From NCBI GenBank assembly GCA_963680875.1, contig OY804590.1, positions 20,212,640 through 20,276,639 of the forward strand: a stretch of 64,000 nt of DNA, given 5' to 3'. This document shows, piece by piece, positions 1 to 16,600 of this stretch. Numbering within the stretch: the first letter of the stretch is position 1; every line of letters starts with the position of its first letter. Source of the DNA: Bathymodiolus brooksi (Eukaryota; Mollusca; Bivalvia; Mytilida; Modiolidae). The position numbers and the translations under genes are program-made. Under the pieces are notes generated by a model, which was given only the letters and a program-made list of their open reading frames with translations, did no database searches and had not been told where the DNA came from.

Positions 1-3000
1 CACCCATGTCTGTCCATCCCACATGTTGCTAGATGTCATAGGCATTACGTTTCACCCATGTTTGTCCATCCCACATGTTGCTAGATGTCATGGGCATTAT
101 GTTTCACCCATGTCTTGTCCATCCCACATGTTGCTAGATGTCATAGACATTACGTTTCACCCATGTCTGTCCATCCCACATGTTGCTAGATGTCATGGGC
201 ATTACGTTTCACCCATGGCTGTCCATCCCACATGTTGCTAGATGTCATGGGCATTATGTTTCACCCATGTCTTGTCCATCCCACATGTTGCTAGATGTCA
301 TGGACATTACGTTTCACCCATGTCTGTCCATCCCACATGTTGCTAGATGTCATGAACATTACGTTTCACCCATGTCTGTCCATCCCACATGTTGCTAGAT
401 GTCATGGGCATTATGTTTCACCCATGTCTGTCCATCCCACATGTTGATAGATGTCATGGACATTATGTTTCACCCATGTCTGTCCATCCCACATGTTGCT
501 AGATGTCATGGGCATTACGTTTCACCCATGTCTGTCCATCCCACATGTTGCTAGATGTCATGGGCATTATGTTTCACCCATGTCTTGTCCATCCCACATG
601 TTGCTAGATGTCATAGACATTACGTTTCACCCATGTCTGTCCATCCCACATGTTGCTAGTTATCATGGGCATTACGTTTCACCCATGTCTGTCCATCCCA
701 CATGTTGCTAGATGTCATGGGCATTATGTTTCACCCATGTCTTGTCCATCCCACATGTTGCTAGATGTCATGGACATTACGTTTCACCCATGTCTGTCCA
801 TCCCACATGTTGCTAGATGTCATGGGCATTATGTTTCACCCATGTCTTGTCCATCCCACATGTCGCTAGATGTCATGGACATTACGTTTCACCCATGTCT
901 GTCCATCCCACATGTTGCTAGATGTCATGGGCATTATGTTTCACCCATGTCTTGTCCATCCCACATGTCGCTAGATGTGATGGACATTACGTTTCACCCA
1001 TGTCTGTCCATCCCACATGTTGCTAGATGTCATGGGCATTATGTTTCACCCATGTCTGTCCATCCCACATGTTGCTAGATGTCATGGACATTACGTTTCA
1101 CCCATGTCTCTCCATCCCACATGTTGCTAGATGTCATGGACATTACGTTTCACCCATGTCTGTCCATCCCACATGTTGCTAGATGTCATGGACATTAGGT
1201 TTCACCCATGTCTGTCCGTCCCACATGTTGCTAGATGTCATGGGCATTACATTTCACCCATGGCTGTCCATCCCACATGTTGCTAGATGTCATGGACATT
1301 ACGTTTCACCCATGTCTGTCCATCCCACATGTTGCTAGATGTCATGGGCATTACGTTTCACCCATGTCTGTCCATCCCACATGTTGCTAGATGTCATGGG
1401 CATTATGTTTCACCCATGTCTTGTCCATCCTACATGTTGCTAGATGTCATAGACATTACGTTTCACCCATGTCTGTCCATCCCACATGTTGCTAGATGTC
1501 ATGGGCATTACGTTTCACCCATGGCTGTCCATCCCACATGTTGCTAGATGTCATGGGCATTATGTTTCACCCATGTCTTGTCCATCCCACATGTTGCTAG
1601 ATGTCATAGACATTAGGTTTCACCCATGTCTGTCCATCCCACATGTTGCTAGATATCATGGGCATTATGTTTCACCCATGTCTGTCCATCCCACATGTTG
1701 CTAGATGTCATGGACATTACGTTTCACCCATGTCTGTCCATCCCACATGTTGCTAGATGTCATGGGCATTACGTTTCACCCATGTCTGTCCATCCCACAT
1801 GTTGCTAGATGTCATGGGCATTATGTTTCACCCATGTCTTGTCCATCCCACATGTTGCTAGATGTCATAGACATTACGTTTCACCCATGTCTGTCCATCC
1901 CACATGTTGTTAGATGTCATGGGCATTACGTTTCACCCATGTCTGTCCATCCCACATGTTGCTAGATGTCATGGGCATTATGTTTCACCCATGTCTTGTC
2001 CATCCCACATGTTGCTAGATGTCATGGACATTACCTTTCACCCATGTCTGTCCATCCCACATGTTGCTAGATGTCAAGGGCATTATGTTTCACCCATGTC
2101 TGTCCATCCCACATGTCGCTAGATGTCATGGACATTACGTTTCACCCATGTCTGTCCATCCCACATGTTGCTAGATGTCATGGGCATTATGTTTCACCCA
2201 TGTCTTGTCCATCCCACATGTCGCTAGATGTCATGGACATTACATTTCACCCATGTCTGTCCATCCCACATGTTGCTAGATGTCATAGTCATTATGTTTC
2301 ACCCATGTCTGTCCATCCCACATGTTGCTAGATGTCATGGACATTACATTTCACCCATGTCTGTCCATCCCACTTGTTGCTAGATGTCATGGACATTACA
2401 TTTCACCCATGTCTGTCCATCCCACATGTCGCTAGATGTCATGGACATTACGTTTCACCCATGTCTGTCCATCCCACATGTTGCTAGATGTCATAGTCAT
2501 TATGTTTCACCCATGTCTGTCCATCCCACATGTTGCTAGATGTCATGGGCATTATGTTTCACCCATGTCTGTCCATCCCACATGTTGCTAGATGTCATGG
2601 ACATTACGTTTCACCCATGTCTGTCCATCACACATGTTGCTAGATGTCATGGACATTACATTTCACCCATGTCTGTCCATCCCACATGTTGCTAGATGTC
2701 ATGGGCATTACATTTCACCCATGTCTGTCCATCCCACATGTTGCTAGATGTCATGGACATTACGTTTCACCCATGTCTGTCCATCCCACATGTTGCTAGA
2801 TGTCATGGACATTAGGTTTCACCCATGTCTGTCCATCCCACATGTTGCTAGATGTCATGGGCATTACATTTCACCCATGTCTGTCCATCCCACATGTTGC
2901 TAGATGTCATGGACAGTACGTTTCACCCATGTCTGTCCATCCCACATGTTGCTAGATGTCATGGATATTACGTTTCACCCATGTCTGTCCATCCCACATG

Positions 3001-4935
3001 TTGCTAGATGTCATGGACATTACGTTTCACCCATGTCTGTCCATCCCACATGTTGCTAGATGTCATGGCATTACATTTCACCCATGTCTGTCCATCCCAC
3101 ATGTCGCTAGATGTCATGGACATTAGGTTTCACCCATGTCTGTCCATCCCACATGTTGCTAGATGTCATGGACATTACGTTTCACCCATGTCTGTCCATC
3201 CCACATGTTGCTAGATGTCATAGACATTATGTTTCACCCATGTCTGTCCATCCCACATGTTGCTAGATGTCATGGACATTACGTTTCACCCATGTCTGTC
3301 CATCCCACATGTTGCTAGATGTCATGGACATTAGGTTTCACCTTTGTCTGTCCATCCCATATGTTGCTAGATGTCATGGACATTACGTTTCACCCATGTC
3401 TGTCCATCCCACATGTAGCTAGATGTCATAGTCATTATGTTTCACCCATGTCTGTCCATCCCACATGTTGCTAGATGTCATGGACATTACATTTCACCCA
3501 TGTCTGTCCATCCCACATGTTGCTAGATGTCATGGACATTACGTTTCACCCATGTCTGTCCATCCCACATGTTGCTAGATGTCATGGACTTTAGGTTTCA
3601 CCCATGTCTGTCCATCCCACATGTTGCTAGATGTCATGGACATTACGTTTCACCCATGTCTGTCCATCCCACATGTTGTTAGATGTCATGGACATTATGT
3701 TTTACCTATGTCTGTCCATCCAACATGTTGCTAGATGTCATGGACATTATGTTTCACCCATGTCTGTCCATCCCACATGTTGCTAGATGTCATGGACATT
3801 ACATTTCACCCATGTCTGTCCATCCCACATGTTGCTAGATGTCATGGACATTACGTTTCACCTATGTCTGCCCATCCCACATGTTGCTAGATGTCATGGA
3901 CATTAGGTTTCACCCATGTCTGTCCATCCCACATGTTGCTAAATGTCATGGACATTACGTTTCACCCATGTCTGTCCATCCCACATGTTGCTAGATGTCA
4001 TGGGCATTATGTTTCACCCATGTCTGTCCATCCCACATGTTGCTAGATGTCATGGACATTACGTTTCACCCATGTCTGTCCATCCCACATGTTCCTAGAT
4101 GTCATGGACATTACGTTTCACCCATGTCTGTCCATCCCACATGTTGCTAGATGTCATAGGCATTATGTTTCATCCATGTCTGTCCATCCCACATGTTGCT
4201 AGATGTCATAGGCATTACGTTTCACCCATGTCTGTCCATCCCACATTTTGCTAGATGTCATGGGTATTACGTTTCACCCATGTCTGTCCATCCCACATGT
4301 TGCTAGATGTCATGGGCATTACGTTTCACCCATGTCTGTCCATCCCACATGTTGCTAGATGTCATGGGCATTATGTTTCACCCATGTCTTGTCCATCCCA
4401 CATGTTGCTAGAAGTCATGGACATTACGTTTCACTCATGTCTGTCCATCCCACATGTTGCTAGATGTCATGGACATTATGTTTCACCCATGTCTTGTCCA
4501 TCCCACATGTTGCTAGATGTCATGGGCATTATGTTTCACCCATGTCTTGTCCATCCCACATGTTGCTAGATGTCATGGGCATTATGTTTCACCCATGTCT
4601 GTCCATCCCACATGTTGCTAGATGTCATGGACATTACGTTTCACCCATGTCTGTCCATCCCACATGTTGCTAGATGTCATGGGCATTACGTTTCACCCAT
4701 GTCTGTCCATCCCACATGTTGCTAGATGTCATGGGCATTATGTTTCACCCATGTCTTTTCCATCCCACATGTTGCTAGATGTCATGGACATTACGTTTCA
4801 CCCATGTCTGTCCATCCCACATGTTGCTAGATGTCATGGGCATTATGTTTCACCCATGTCTTGTCCATCCCACATGTTGCTAGATGTCATGGACATTACG
4901 TTTCACCCATGTCTGTCCATCCCACATGTTGCTAG

Positions 4936-7900
4936 ATGTCATGGGCATTATGTTTCACCCATGTCTTGTCCATCCCACATGTTGCTAGATGTCATGGGCA
5001 TTATGTTTCACCCATGTCTTGTCCATCCTACATGTCGCTAGATGTCATGGACATTATGTTTCACCCATGTCTGTCCATCCCACATGTTGCTAGATGTCAT
5101 AGTCATTATGTTTCACCCATGTCTGTCCATCCCACATGTTGCTAGATGTCATGGACATTACATTTCACCCATGTCTGTCCATCCCACATGTTGCTAGATG
5201 TCATGGACATTACATTTCACCCATGTCTGTCCATCCCACATGTCGCTAGATGTCATGGACATTACGTTTCACCCATGTCTGTCCATCCCACATGTTGCTA
5301 GATGTCATAGTCATTATGTTTCACCCATGTCTGTCCATCCCACATGTTGCTAGATGTCATGGGCATTATGTTTCACCCATGTCTGTCCATCCCACATGTT
5401 GCTAGATGTCATGGACATTACGTTTCACCCATGTCTGTCCATCCCACATGTTGCTAGATGTCATGGACATTAGGTTTCACCCATGTCTGTCCATCCCACA
5501 TGTTGCTAGATGTCATGGGCATTACATTTCACCCATGTCTGTCCATCCCACATGTTGCTAGATGTCATGGACATTACGTTTCACCCATGTCTGTCCATCC
5601 CACATGTTGCTAGATGTCATAGGCATTACGTTTCACCCATGTTTGTCCATCCCACATGTTGCTAGATGTCATGGGCATTATGTTTCACCCATGTCTTGTC
5701 CATCCCACATGTTGCTAGATGTCATAGACATTACGTTTCACCCATGTCTGTCCATCCCACATGTTGCTAGATGTCATGAGCATTACGTTTCACCCATGGC
5801 TGTCCATCCCACATGTTGCTAGATGTCATGGGCATTATGTTTCACCCATGTCTTGTCCATCCCACATGTTGCTAGATGTCATGGACATTACGTTTCACCC
5901 ATGTCTGTCCATCCCACATGTTGCTAGATGTCATGGACATTACGTTTCACCCATGTCTGTTCATCCCACATGTTGCTAGATGTCATGGGCATTATGTTTC
6001 ACCCATGTCTGTCCATCCCACATGTTGCTAGATGTCATGGACATTATGTTTCACCCATGTCTGTCCATCCCACATGTTGCTAGATGTCATGGGCATTACG
6101 TTTCACCCATGTCTATCCATCCCACATGTTGCTAGATGTCATGGGCATTATGTTTCACCCATGTCTTGTCCATCCCACATGTTGCTAGATGTCATAGACA
6201 TTACGTTTCACCCATGTCTGTCCATCCCACATGTTGCTAGTTGTCATGGGCATTACGTTTCACCCATGTCTGTCCATCCCACATGTTGCTAGATGTCATG
6301 GGCATTATGTTTCACCCATATCTTGTCCATCCCACATGTTGCTAGATGTCATGGACATTACGTTTCACCCATGTCTGTCCATCCCACATGTTGCTAGATG
6401 TCATGGGCATATGTTTCACCCATGTCTTGTCCATCCCACATGTCGCTAGATGTCATGGACATTACGTTTCACCCATGTCTGTCCATCCCACATGTTGCTA
6501 GATGTCATGGGCATTATGTTTCACCCATGTCTTGTCCATCCCACATGTCGCTAGATGTGATGGACATTACGTTTCACCCATGTCTGTCCATCCCACATGT
6601 TGCTAGATGTCATGGGCATTATGTTTCACCCATGTCTGTCCATCCCACATGTTGCTAGATGTCATGGACATTACGTTTCACCCATGTCTCTCCATCCCAC
6701 ATGTTGCTAGATGTCATGGACATTACGTTTCACCCATGTCTGTCCATCCCACATGTTGCTAGATGTCATGGACATTATGTTTCACCCATGTCTGTCCGTC
6801 CCACATGTTGCTAGATGTCATGGGCATTACATTTCACCCATGGCTGTCCATCCCACATGTTGCTAGATGTCATGGACATTACGTTTCACCCATGTCTGTC
6901 CATCCCACATGTTGCTAGATGTCATGGGTATTACGTTTCACCCATGTCTGTCCATCCCACATGTTGCTAGATGTCATGGGCATTACGTTTCACCCATGTC
7001 TGTCCATCCCACATGTTGCTAGATGTCATGGGCATTATGTTTCACCCATGTCTTGTGCATCCCACATGTTGCTAGATGTCATGGACATTACGTTTCACTC
7101 ATGTCTGTCCATCCCACATGTTGCTAGATGTCATGGACATTATGTTTCACCTATGTCTTGTCCATCCCACATGTTGCTAGATGTCATAGGCATTATGTTT
7201 CACCCATGTCTTGTCCATCCCACATGTTGCTAGATGTCATGGGCATTATGTTTCACCCATGTCTGTCCATCCCACATGTTGCTAGATGTCATGGACATTA
7301 CGTTTCACCCATGTCTGTCCATCCCACATGTTGCTAGATGTCATGGGCATTACGTTTCACCCATGTCTGTCCATCCCACATGTTGCTAGATGTCATGGGC
7401 ATTATGTTTCACCCATGTCTTTTCCATCCCACATGTTGCTAGATGTCATGGACATTACGTTTCACCCATGTCTGTCCATCCCACATGTTGCTAGATGTCA
7501 TGGGCATTATGTTTCACCCATGGCTGTCCATCCCACATGTTGCTAGATGTCATGGGCATTATGTTTCACCCATGTCTTGTCCATCCCACATGTTGCTAGA
7601 TGTCATGGACATTACGTTTCACCCATGTCTGTCCATCCCACATGTTGCTAGATGTCATGGGCATTATGTTTCACCCATGTCTTGTCCATCCCACATGTTG
7701 CTAGATGTCATGGGCATTATGTTTCACCCATGTCTTGTCCATCCTACATGTCGCTAGATGTCATGGACATTATGTTTCACCCATGTCTGTCCATCCCACA
7801 TGTTGCTAGATGTCATAGTCATTATGTTTCACCCATGTCTGTCCATCCCACATGTTGCTAGATGTCATGGACATTACATTTCACCCATGTCTGTCCATCC

Positions 7901-9375
7901 CACATGTTGCTAGATGTCATGGACATTACATTTCACCCATGTCTGTCCATCCCACATGTCGCTAGATGTCATGGACATTACGTTTCACCCATGTCTGTCC
8001 ATCCCACATGTTGCTAGATGTCATAGTCATTATGTTTCACCCATGTCTGTCCATCCCACATGTTGCTAGATGTCATGGGCATTATGTTTCACCCATGTCT
8101 GTCCATCCCACATGTTGCTAGATGTCATGGACATTACGTTTCACCCATGTCTGTCCATCCCACTTGTTGCTAGATGTCATGGACATTAGGTTTCACCCAT
8201 GTCTGTCCATCCCACATGTTGCTAGATGTCATGGGCATTACATTTCACCCATGTCTGTCCATCCCACATGTTGCTAGATGTCATGGACATTACGTTTCAC
8301 CCATGTCTGTCCATCCCACATGTTGCTAGATGTCATAGGCATTACGTTTCACCCATGTTTGTCCATCCCACATGTTGCTAGATGTCATGGGCATTATGTT
8401 TCACCCATGTCTTGTCCATCCCACATGTTGCTAGATGTCATAGACATTACGTTTCACCCATGTCTGTCCATCCCACATGTTGCTAGATGTCATGGGCATT
8501 ACGTTTCACCCATGGCTGTCCATCCCACATGTTGCTAGATGTCATGGGCATTATGTTTCACCCATGTCTTGTCCATCCCACATGTTGCTAGATGTCATGG
8601 AAATTACGTTTCACCCATGTCTGTCCATCCCACATGTTGCTAGATGTCATGGACATTACGTTTCACCCATGTCTGTCCATCCCACATGTTGCTAGATGTC
8701 ATGGGCATTATGTTTCACCCATGTCTGTCCATCCCACATGTTGCTAGATGTCATGGACATTATGTTTCACCCATGTCTGTCCATCCCACATGTTGCTAGA
8801 TGTCATGGGCATTACGTTTCACCCATGTCTTTCCATCCCACATGTTGCTAGATGTCATGGGCATTATGTTTCACCCATGTCTTGTCCATCCCACATGTTG
8901 CTAGATGTCATAGACATTACGTTTCACCCATGTCTGTCCATCCCACATGTTGCTAGTTGTCATGGGCATTACGTTTCACCCATGTCTGTCCATCCCACAT
9001 GTTGCTAGATGTCATGGGCATTATGTTTCACCAATGTCTTGTCCATCCCACATGTTGCTAGATGTCATGGACATTACGTTTCACCCATGTCTGTCCATCC
9101 CACATGTTGCTAGATGTCATGGGCATTATGTTTCACCCATGTCTTGTCCATCCCACATGTCGCTAGATGTCATGGACATTACGTTTCACCCATGTCTCTC
9201 CATCCCACATGTTGCTAGATGTCATGGGCATTATGTTTCACCCATGTCTTGTCCATCCCACATGTCGCTAGATGTGATGGACATTACGTTTCACCCATGT
9301 CTGTCCATCCCACATGTTGCTAGATGTCATGGGCATTATGTTTCACCCATGTCTGTCCATCCCACATGTTGCTAG
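4936..9375. repeat. Higher-order repeat with 2716-bp spacing
   Basis: Variant strings between about 4.94 and 6.66 kb recur at 7.65-9.38 kb with an offset of 2716 bp (about 52 monomers). The region just before them (4.26-4.94 kb) recurs at 2664 bp, one monomer less, which indicates a single-monomer indel near 7.45-7.55 kb. The opening of the window (about 1-3300) also recurs at an offset of 5581 bp and again at 8297 bp. The left half of the array is thus a mosaic of older duplications, distinct from the 5201-bp pair on the right. Confidence 0.75.
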
Positions 9376-10649
9376 ATGTCATGGACATTACGTTTCACCC
9401 ATGTCTCTCCATCCCACATGTTGCTAGATGTCATGGACATTACGTTTCACCCATGTCTGTCCATCCCACATGTTGCTAGATGTCATGGACATTAGGTTTC
9501 ACCCATGTCTGTCCGTCCCACATGTTGCTAGATGTCATGGGCATTACATTTCACCCATGGCTGTCCATCCCACATGTTGCTAGATGTCATGGACATTACG
9601 TTTCACCCATGTCTGTCCATACCACATGTTGCTAGATGTCATGGGCATTACGTTTCACCCATGTCTGTCCATCCCACATGTTGCTAGATGTCATGGGCAT
9701 TATGTTTCACCCATGTCTTGTCCATCCTACATGTTGCTAGATGTCATAGACATTACGTTTCACCCATGTCTGTCCATCCCACATGTTGCTAGATGTCATG
9801 GGCATTACGTTTCACCCATGGCTGTCCATCCCACATGTTGCTAGATGTCATGGGCATTATGTTTCACCCATGTCTTGTCCATCCCACATGTTGCTAGATC
9901 TCATGGACATTACGTTTTACCCATGTCTGTCCATCCCACATGTTGCTAGATGTCATGGACATTAGGTTTCACCCATGTCTGTCCATCCCACATGTTGCTA
10001 GATATCATGGGCATTATGTTTCACCCATGTCTGTCCATCCCACATGTTGCTAGATGTCATGGACATTACGTTTCACCCATGTCTGTCCATCCCACATGTT
10101 GCTAGATGTCATGGGCATTACGTTTCACCCATGTCTGTCCATCCCACATGTTGCTAGATGTCATAGGCATTATGTTTCACCCATGTCTTGTCCATCCCAC
10201 ATGTTGCTAGATGTCATAGACATTACGTTTCACCCATGTCTGTCCATCCCGCATGTTGCTAGATGTCATGGGCATTACGTTTCACCCATGTCTGTCCATC
10301 CCACATGTTGCTAGATGTCATGGGCATTATGTTTCACCCATGTCTGTCCATCCCACATGTTGCTAGATGTCAAGGGCATTATGTTTCACCCATGTCTTGT
10401 CCATCCCACATGTCACTAGATTTCATGGACATTACGTTTCACCCATGTCTGTCCATCCCACATGTTGCTAGATGTCATGGGCATTATGTTTCACCCATGT
10501 CTTGTCCATCCCACATGTCGCTAGATGTCATGGACATTACATTTCACCCATGTCTGTCCATCCCACATGTTGCTAGATGTCATAGTCATTATGTTTCACC
10601 CATGTCTGTCCATCCCACATGTTGCTAGATGTCATGGACATTACATTTC

Positions 10650-13600
10650 ACCCATGTCTGTCCATCCCACTTGTTGCTAGATGTCATGGACATTACATTT
10701 CACCCATGTCTGTCCATCCCACATGTCGCTAGATGTCATGGACATTACGTTTCACCCATGTCTGTCCATCCCACATGTTGCTAGATGTCATAGTCATTAT
10801 GTTTCACGCATGTCTGTCCATCCCACATGTTGCTAGATGTCATGGGCATTATGTTTCACCCATGTCTGTCCATCCCACATGTTGCTAGATGTCATGGACA
10901 TTACGTTTCACCCATGTCTGTCCATCACACATGTTGCTAGATGTCATGGACATTACATTTCACCCATGTCTGTCCATCCCACATGTTGCTAGATGTCATG
11001 GGCATTACATTTCACCCATGTCTGTCCATCCCACATGTTGCTAGATGTCATGGACATTACGTTTCACCCATGTCTGTCCATCCCACATGTTGCTAGATGT
11101 CATGGACATTAGGTTTCACCCATGTCTGTCCATCCCACATGTTGCTAGATGTCATGGGCATTACATTTCACCCATGTCTGTCCATCCCACATGTTGCTAG
11201 ATGTCATGGACAGTACGTTTCACCCATGTCTGTCCATCCCACATGTTGCTAGATGTCATGGATATTACGTTTCACCCATGTCTCCATCCCACATGTTGCT
11301 AGATGTCATGGACATTACGTTTCACCCATGTCTGTCCATCCCACATGTTGCTAGATGTCATGGGCATTACATTTCACCCATGTCTGTCCATCCCACATGT
11401 CGCTAGAAGTCATGGACATTAGGTTTCACCCATGTCTGTCCATCCCACATGTTGCTAGATGTCATGGACATTACGTTTCACCCATGTCTGTCCATCCCAC
11501 ATGTTGCTAGATGTCATAGACATTACGTTTCACCCATGTCTGTCCATCCCACATGTTGCTAGATGTCATGGACATTACGTTTCACCCATGTCTGTCCATC
11601 CCACATGTTGCTAGATGTCATGGACATTAGGTTTCACCTTTGTCTGTCCATCCCACATGTTGCTAGATGTCATGGGCATTATGTTTCACCCATGTCTTGT
11701 CCATCCCACATGTTGCTAGATGTCATAGACATTACGTTTCACCCATGTCTGTCCATCCCGCATGTTGCTAGATGTCATGGGCATTATGTTTCACCCATGT
11801 CTTGTCCATCCCACATGTTGCTAGATGTCATGGACATTACCTTTCACCCATGTCTGTCCATCCCACATGTTGCTAGATGTCATGGGCATTATGTTTCACC
11901 CATGTCTTGTCCATCCCACATGTCACTAGATTTCATGGACATTACGTTTCACCCATGTCTGTCCATCCCACATGTTGCTAGATGTCATGGGCATTATGTT
12001 TCACCCATGTCTTGTCCATCCCACATGTCGCTAGATGTCATGGACATTACATTTCACCCATGTCTGTCCATCCCACATGTTGCTAGATGTCATAGTCATT
12101 ATGTTTCACCCATGTCTGTCCATCCCACATGTTGCTAGATGTCATGGACATTACATTTCACCCATGTCTGTCCATCCCACTTGTTGCTAGATGTCATGGA
12201 CATTACATTTCACCCATGTCTGTCCATCCCACATGTCGCTAGATGTCATGGACATTACGTTTCACCCATGTCTGTCCATCCCACATGTTGCTAGATGTCA
12301 TAGTCATTATGTTTCACGCATGTCTGTCCATCCCACATGTTGCTAGATGTCATGGGCATTATGTTTCACCCATGTCTGTCCATCCCACATGTTGCTAGAT
12401 GTCATGGACATTACGTTTCACCCATGTCTGTCCATCACACATGTTGCTAGATGTCATGGACATTACATTTCACCCATGTCTGTCCATCCCACATGTTGCT
12501 AGATGTCATGGGCATTACATTTCACCCATGTCTGTCCATCCCACATGTTGCTAGATGTCATGGACATTACGTTTCACCCATGTCTGTCCATCCCACATGT
12601 TGCTAGATGTCATGGACATTAGGTTTCACCCATGTCTGTCCATCCCACATGTTACTAGATGTCATGGGCATTACATTTCACCCATGTCTGTCCATCCCAC
12701 ATGTTGCTAGATGTCATGGACAGTACGTTTCACCCATGTCTGTCCATCCCACATGTTGCTAGATGTCATGGATATTACGTTTCACCCATGTCTCCATCCC
12801 ACATGTCACTAGATTTCATGGACATTACGTTTCACCCATGTCTGTCCATCCCACATGTTGCTAGATGTCATGGGCATTATGTTTCACCCATGTCTTGTCC
12901 ATCCCACATGTCGCTAGATGTCATGGACATTACATTTCACCCATGTCTGTCCATCCCACATGTTGCTAGATGTCATAGTCATTATGTTTCACCCATGTCT
13001 GTCCATCCCACATGTTGCTAGATGTCATGGACATTACATTTCACCCATGTCTGTCCATCCCACTTGTTGCTAGATGTCATGGACATTACATTTCACCCAT
13101 GTCTGTCCATCCCACATGTCGCTAGATGTCATGGACATTACGTTTCACCCATGTCTGTCCATCCCACATGTTGCTAGATGTCATAGTCATTATGTTTCAC
13201 GCATGTCTGTCCATCCCACATGTTGCTAGATGTCATGGGCATTATGTGTCACCCATGTCTGTCCATCCCACATGTTGCTAGATGTCATGGACATTACGTT
13301 TCACCCATGTCTGTCCATCACACATGTTGCTAGATGTCATGGACATTACATTTCACCCATGTCTGTCCATCCCACATGTTGCTAGATGTCATGGGCATTA
13401 CATTTCACCCATGTCTGTCCATCCCACATGTTGCTAGATGTCATGGACATTACGTTTCACCCATGTCTGTCCATCCCACATGTTGCTAGATGTCATGGAC
13501 ATTAGGTTTCACCCATGTCTGTCCATCCCACATGTTGCTAGATGTCATGGGCATTACATTTCACCCATGTCTGTCCATCCCACATGTTGCTAGATGTCAT

Positions 13601-16600
13601 GGACAGTACGTTTCACCCATGTCTGTCCATCCCACATGTTGCTAGATGTCATGGATATTACGTTTCACCCATGTCTCCATCCCACATGTTGCTAGATGTC
13701 ATGGACATTACGTTTCACCCATGTCTGTCCATCCCACATGTTGCTAGATGTCATGGGCATTACATTTCACCCATGTCTGTCCATCCCACATGTCGCTAGA
13801 TGTCATGGACATTAGGTTTCACCCATGTCTGTCCATCCCACATGTTGCTAGATGTCATGGACATTACGTTTCACCCATGTCTGTCCATCCCACATGTTGC
13901 TAGATGTCATAGACATTACGTTTCACCCATGTCTGTCCATCCCACATGTTGCTAGATGTCATGGACATTACGTTTCACCCATGTCTGTCCATCCCACATG
14001 TTGCTAGATGTCATGGACATTAGGTTTCACCTTTGTCTGTCCATCCCACATGTTGCTAGATGTCATGGGCATTATGTTTCACCCATGTCTTGTCCATCCC
14101 ACATGTTGCTAGATGTCATAGACATTACGTTTCACCCATGTCTGTCCATCCCGCATGTTGCTAGATGTCATGGGCATTATGTTTCACCCATGTCTTGTCC
14201 ATCCCACATGTTGCTAGATGTCATGGACATTACCTTTCACCCATGTCTGTCCATCCCACATGTTGCTAGATGTCATGGGCATTATGTTTCACCCATGTCT
14301 TGTCCATCCCACATGTCACTAGATTTCATGGACATTACGTTTCACCCATGTCTGTCCATCCCACATGTTGCTAGATGTCATGGGCATTATGTTTCACCCA
14401 TGTCTTGTCCATCCCACATGTCGCTAGATGTCATGGACATTACATTTCACCCATGTCTGTCCATCCCACATGTTGCTAGATGTCATAGTCATTATGTTTC
14501 ACCCATGTCTGTCCATCCCACATGTTGCTAGATGTCATGGACATTACATTTCACCCATGTCTGTCCATCCCACTTGTTGCTAGATGTCATGGACATTACA
14601 TTTCACCCATGTCTGTCCATCCCACATGTCGCTAGATGTCATGGACATTACGTTTCACCCATGTCTGTCCATCCCACATGTTGCTAGATGTCATAGTCAT
14701 TATGTTTCACGCATGTCTGTCCATCCCACATGTTGCTAGATGTCATGGGCATTATGTTTCACCCATGTCTGTCCATCCCACATGTTGCTAGATGTCATGG
14801 ACATTACGTTTCACCCATGTCTGTCCATCACACATGTTGCTAGATGTCATGGACATTACATTTCACCCATGTCTGTCCATCCCACATGTTGCTAGATGTC
14901 ATGGGCATTACATTTCACCCATGTCTGTCCATCCCACATGTTGCTAGATGTCATGGACATTACGTTTCACCCATGTCTGTCCATCCCACATGTTGCTAGA
15001 TGTCATGGACATTAGGTTTCACCCATGTCTGTCCATCCCACATGTTACTAGATGTCATGGGCATTACATTTCACCCATGTCTGTCCATCCCACATGTTGC
15101 TAGATGTCATGGACAGTACGTTTCACCCATGTCTGTCCATCCCACATGTTGCTAGATGTCATGGATATTACGTTTCACCCATGTCTCCATCCCACATGTT
15201 GCTAGATGTCATGGACATTACGTTTCACCCATGTCTGTCCATCCCACATGTTGCTAGATGTCATGGGCATTACATTTCACCCATGTCTGTCCATCCCACA
15301 TGTCGCTAGATGTCATGGACATTAGGTTTCACCCATGTCTGTCCATCCCACATGTTGCTAGATGTCATGGACATTACGTTTCACCCATGTCTGTCCATCC
15401 CACATGTTGCTAGATGTCATAGACATTACGTTTCACCCATGTCTGTCCATCCCACATGTTGCTAGATGTCATGGACATTACGTTTCACCCATGTCTGTCC
15501 ATCCCACATGTTGCTAGATGTCATGGACATTAGGTTTCACCTTTTTCTGTCCATCCCACATGTTGCTAGATGTCATGGACATTACGTTTCACCCATGTCT
15601 GTCCATCCCACATGTTGCTAGATGTCATAGTCATTATGTTTCACCCATGTCTGTCCATCCCACATGTTGCTAGATGTCATGGACATTACATTTCACCCAT
15701 GTCTGTCCATCCCACATGTTGCTAGATGTCATGGACATTACGTTTCACCCATGTCTGTCCATCCCACATGTTGCTAGATGTCATGGACTTTAGGTTTCAC
15801 CCATGTCTGTCCATCCCACATGTTGCTAGATGTCATGGACATTACGTTTCACCCATGTCTGTCCATCCCACTTGTTGCTAGATGTCATGGACATTACATT
15901 TCACCCATGTCTGTCCATCCCACATGTCGCTAGATGTCATGGACATTACGTTTCACCCATGTCTGTCCATCCCACATGTTGCTAGATGTCATAGTCATTA
16001 TGTTTCACGCATGTCTGTCCATCCCACATGTTGCTAGATGTCATGGGCATTATGTTTCACCCATGTCTGTCCATCCCACATGTTGCTAGATGTCATGGAC
16101 ATTACGTTTCACCCATGTCTGTCCATCACACATGTTGCTAGATGTCATGGACATTACATTTCACCCATGTCTGTCCATCCCACATGTTGCTAGATGTCAT
16201 GGGCATTACATTTCACCCATGTCTGTCCATCCCACATGTTGCTAGATGTCATGGACATTACGTTTCACCCATGTCTGTCCATCCCACATGTTGCTAGATG
16301 TCATGGACATTAGGTTTCACCCATGTCTGTCCATCCCACATGTTGCTAGATGTCATGGGCATTACATTTCACCCATGTCTGTCCATCCCACATGTTGCTA
16401 GATGTCATGGACAGTACGTTTCACCCATGTCTGTCCATCCCACATGTTGCTAGATGTCATGGATATTACGTTTCACCCATGTCTCCATCCCACATGTTGC
16501 TAGATGTCATGGACATTACGTTTCACCCATGTCTGTCCATCCCACATGTTGCTAGATGTCATGGGCATTACATTTCACCCATGTCTGTCCATCCCACATG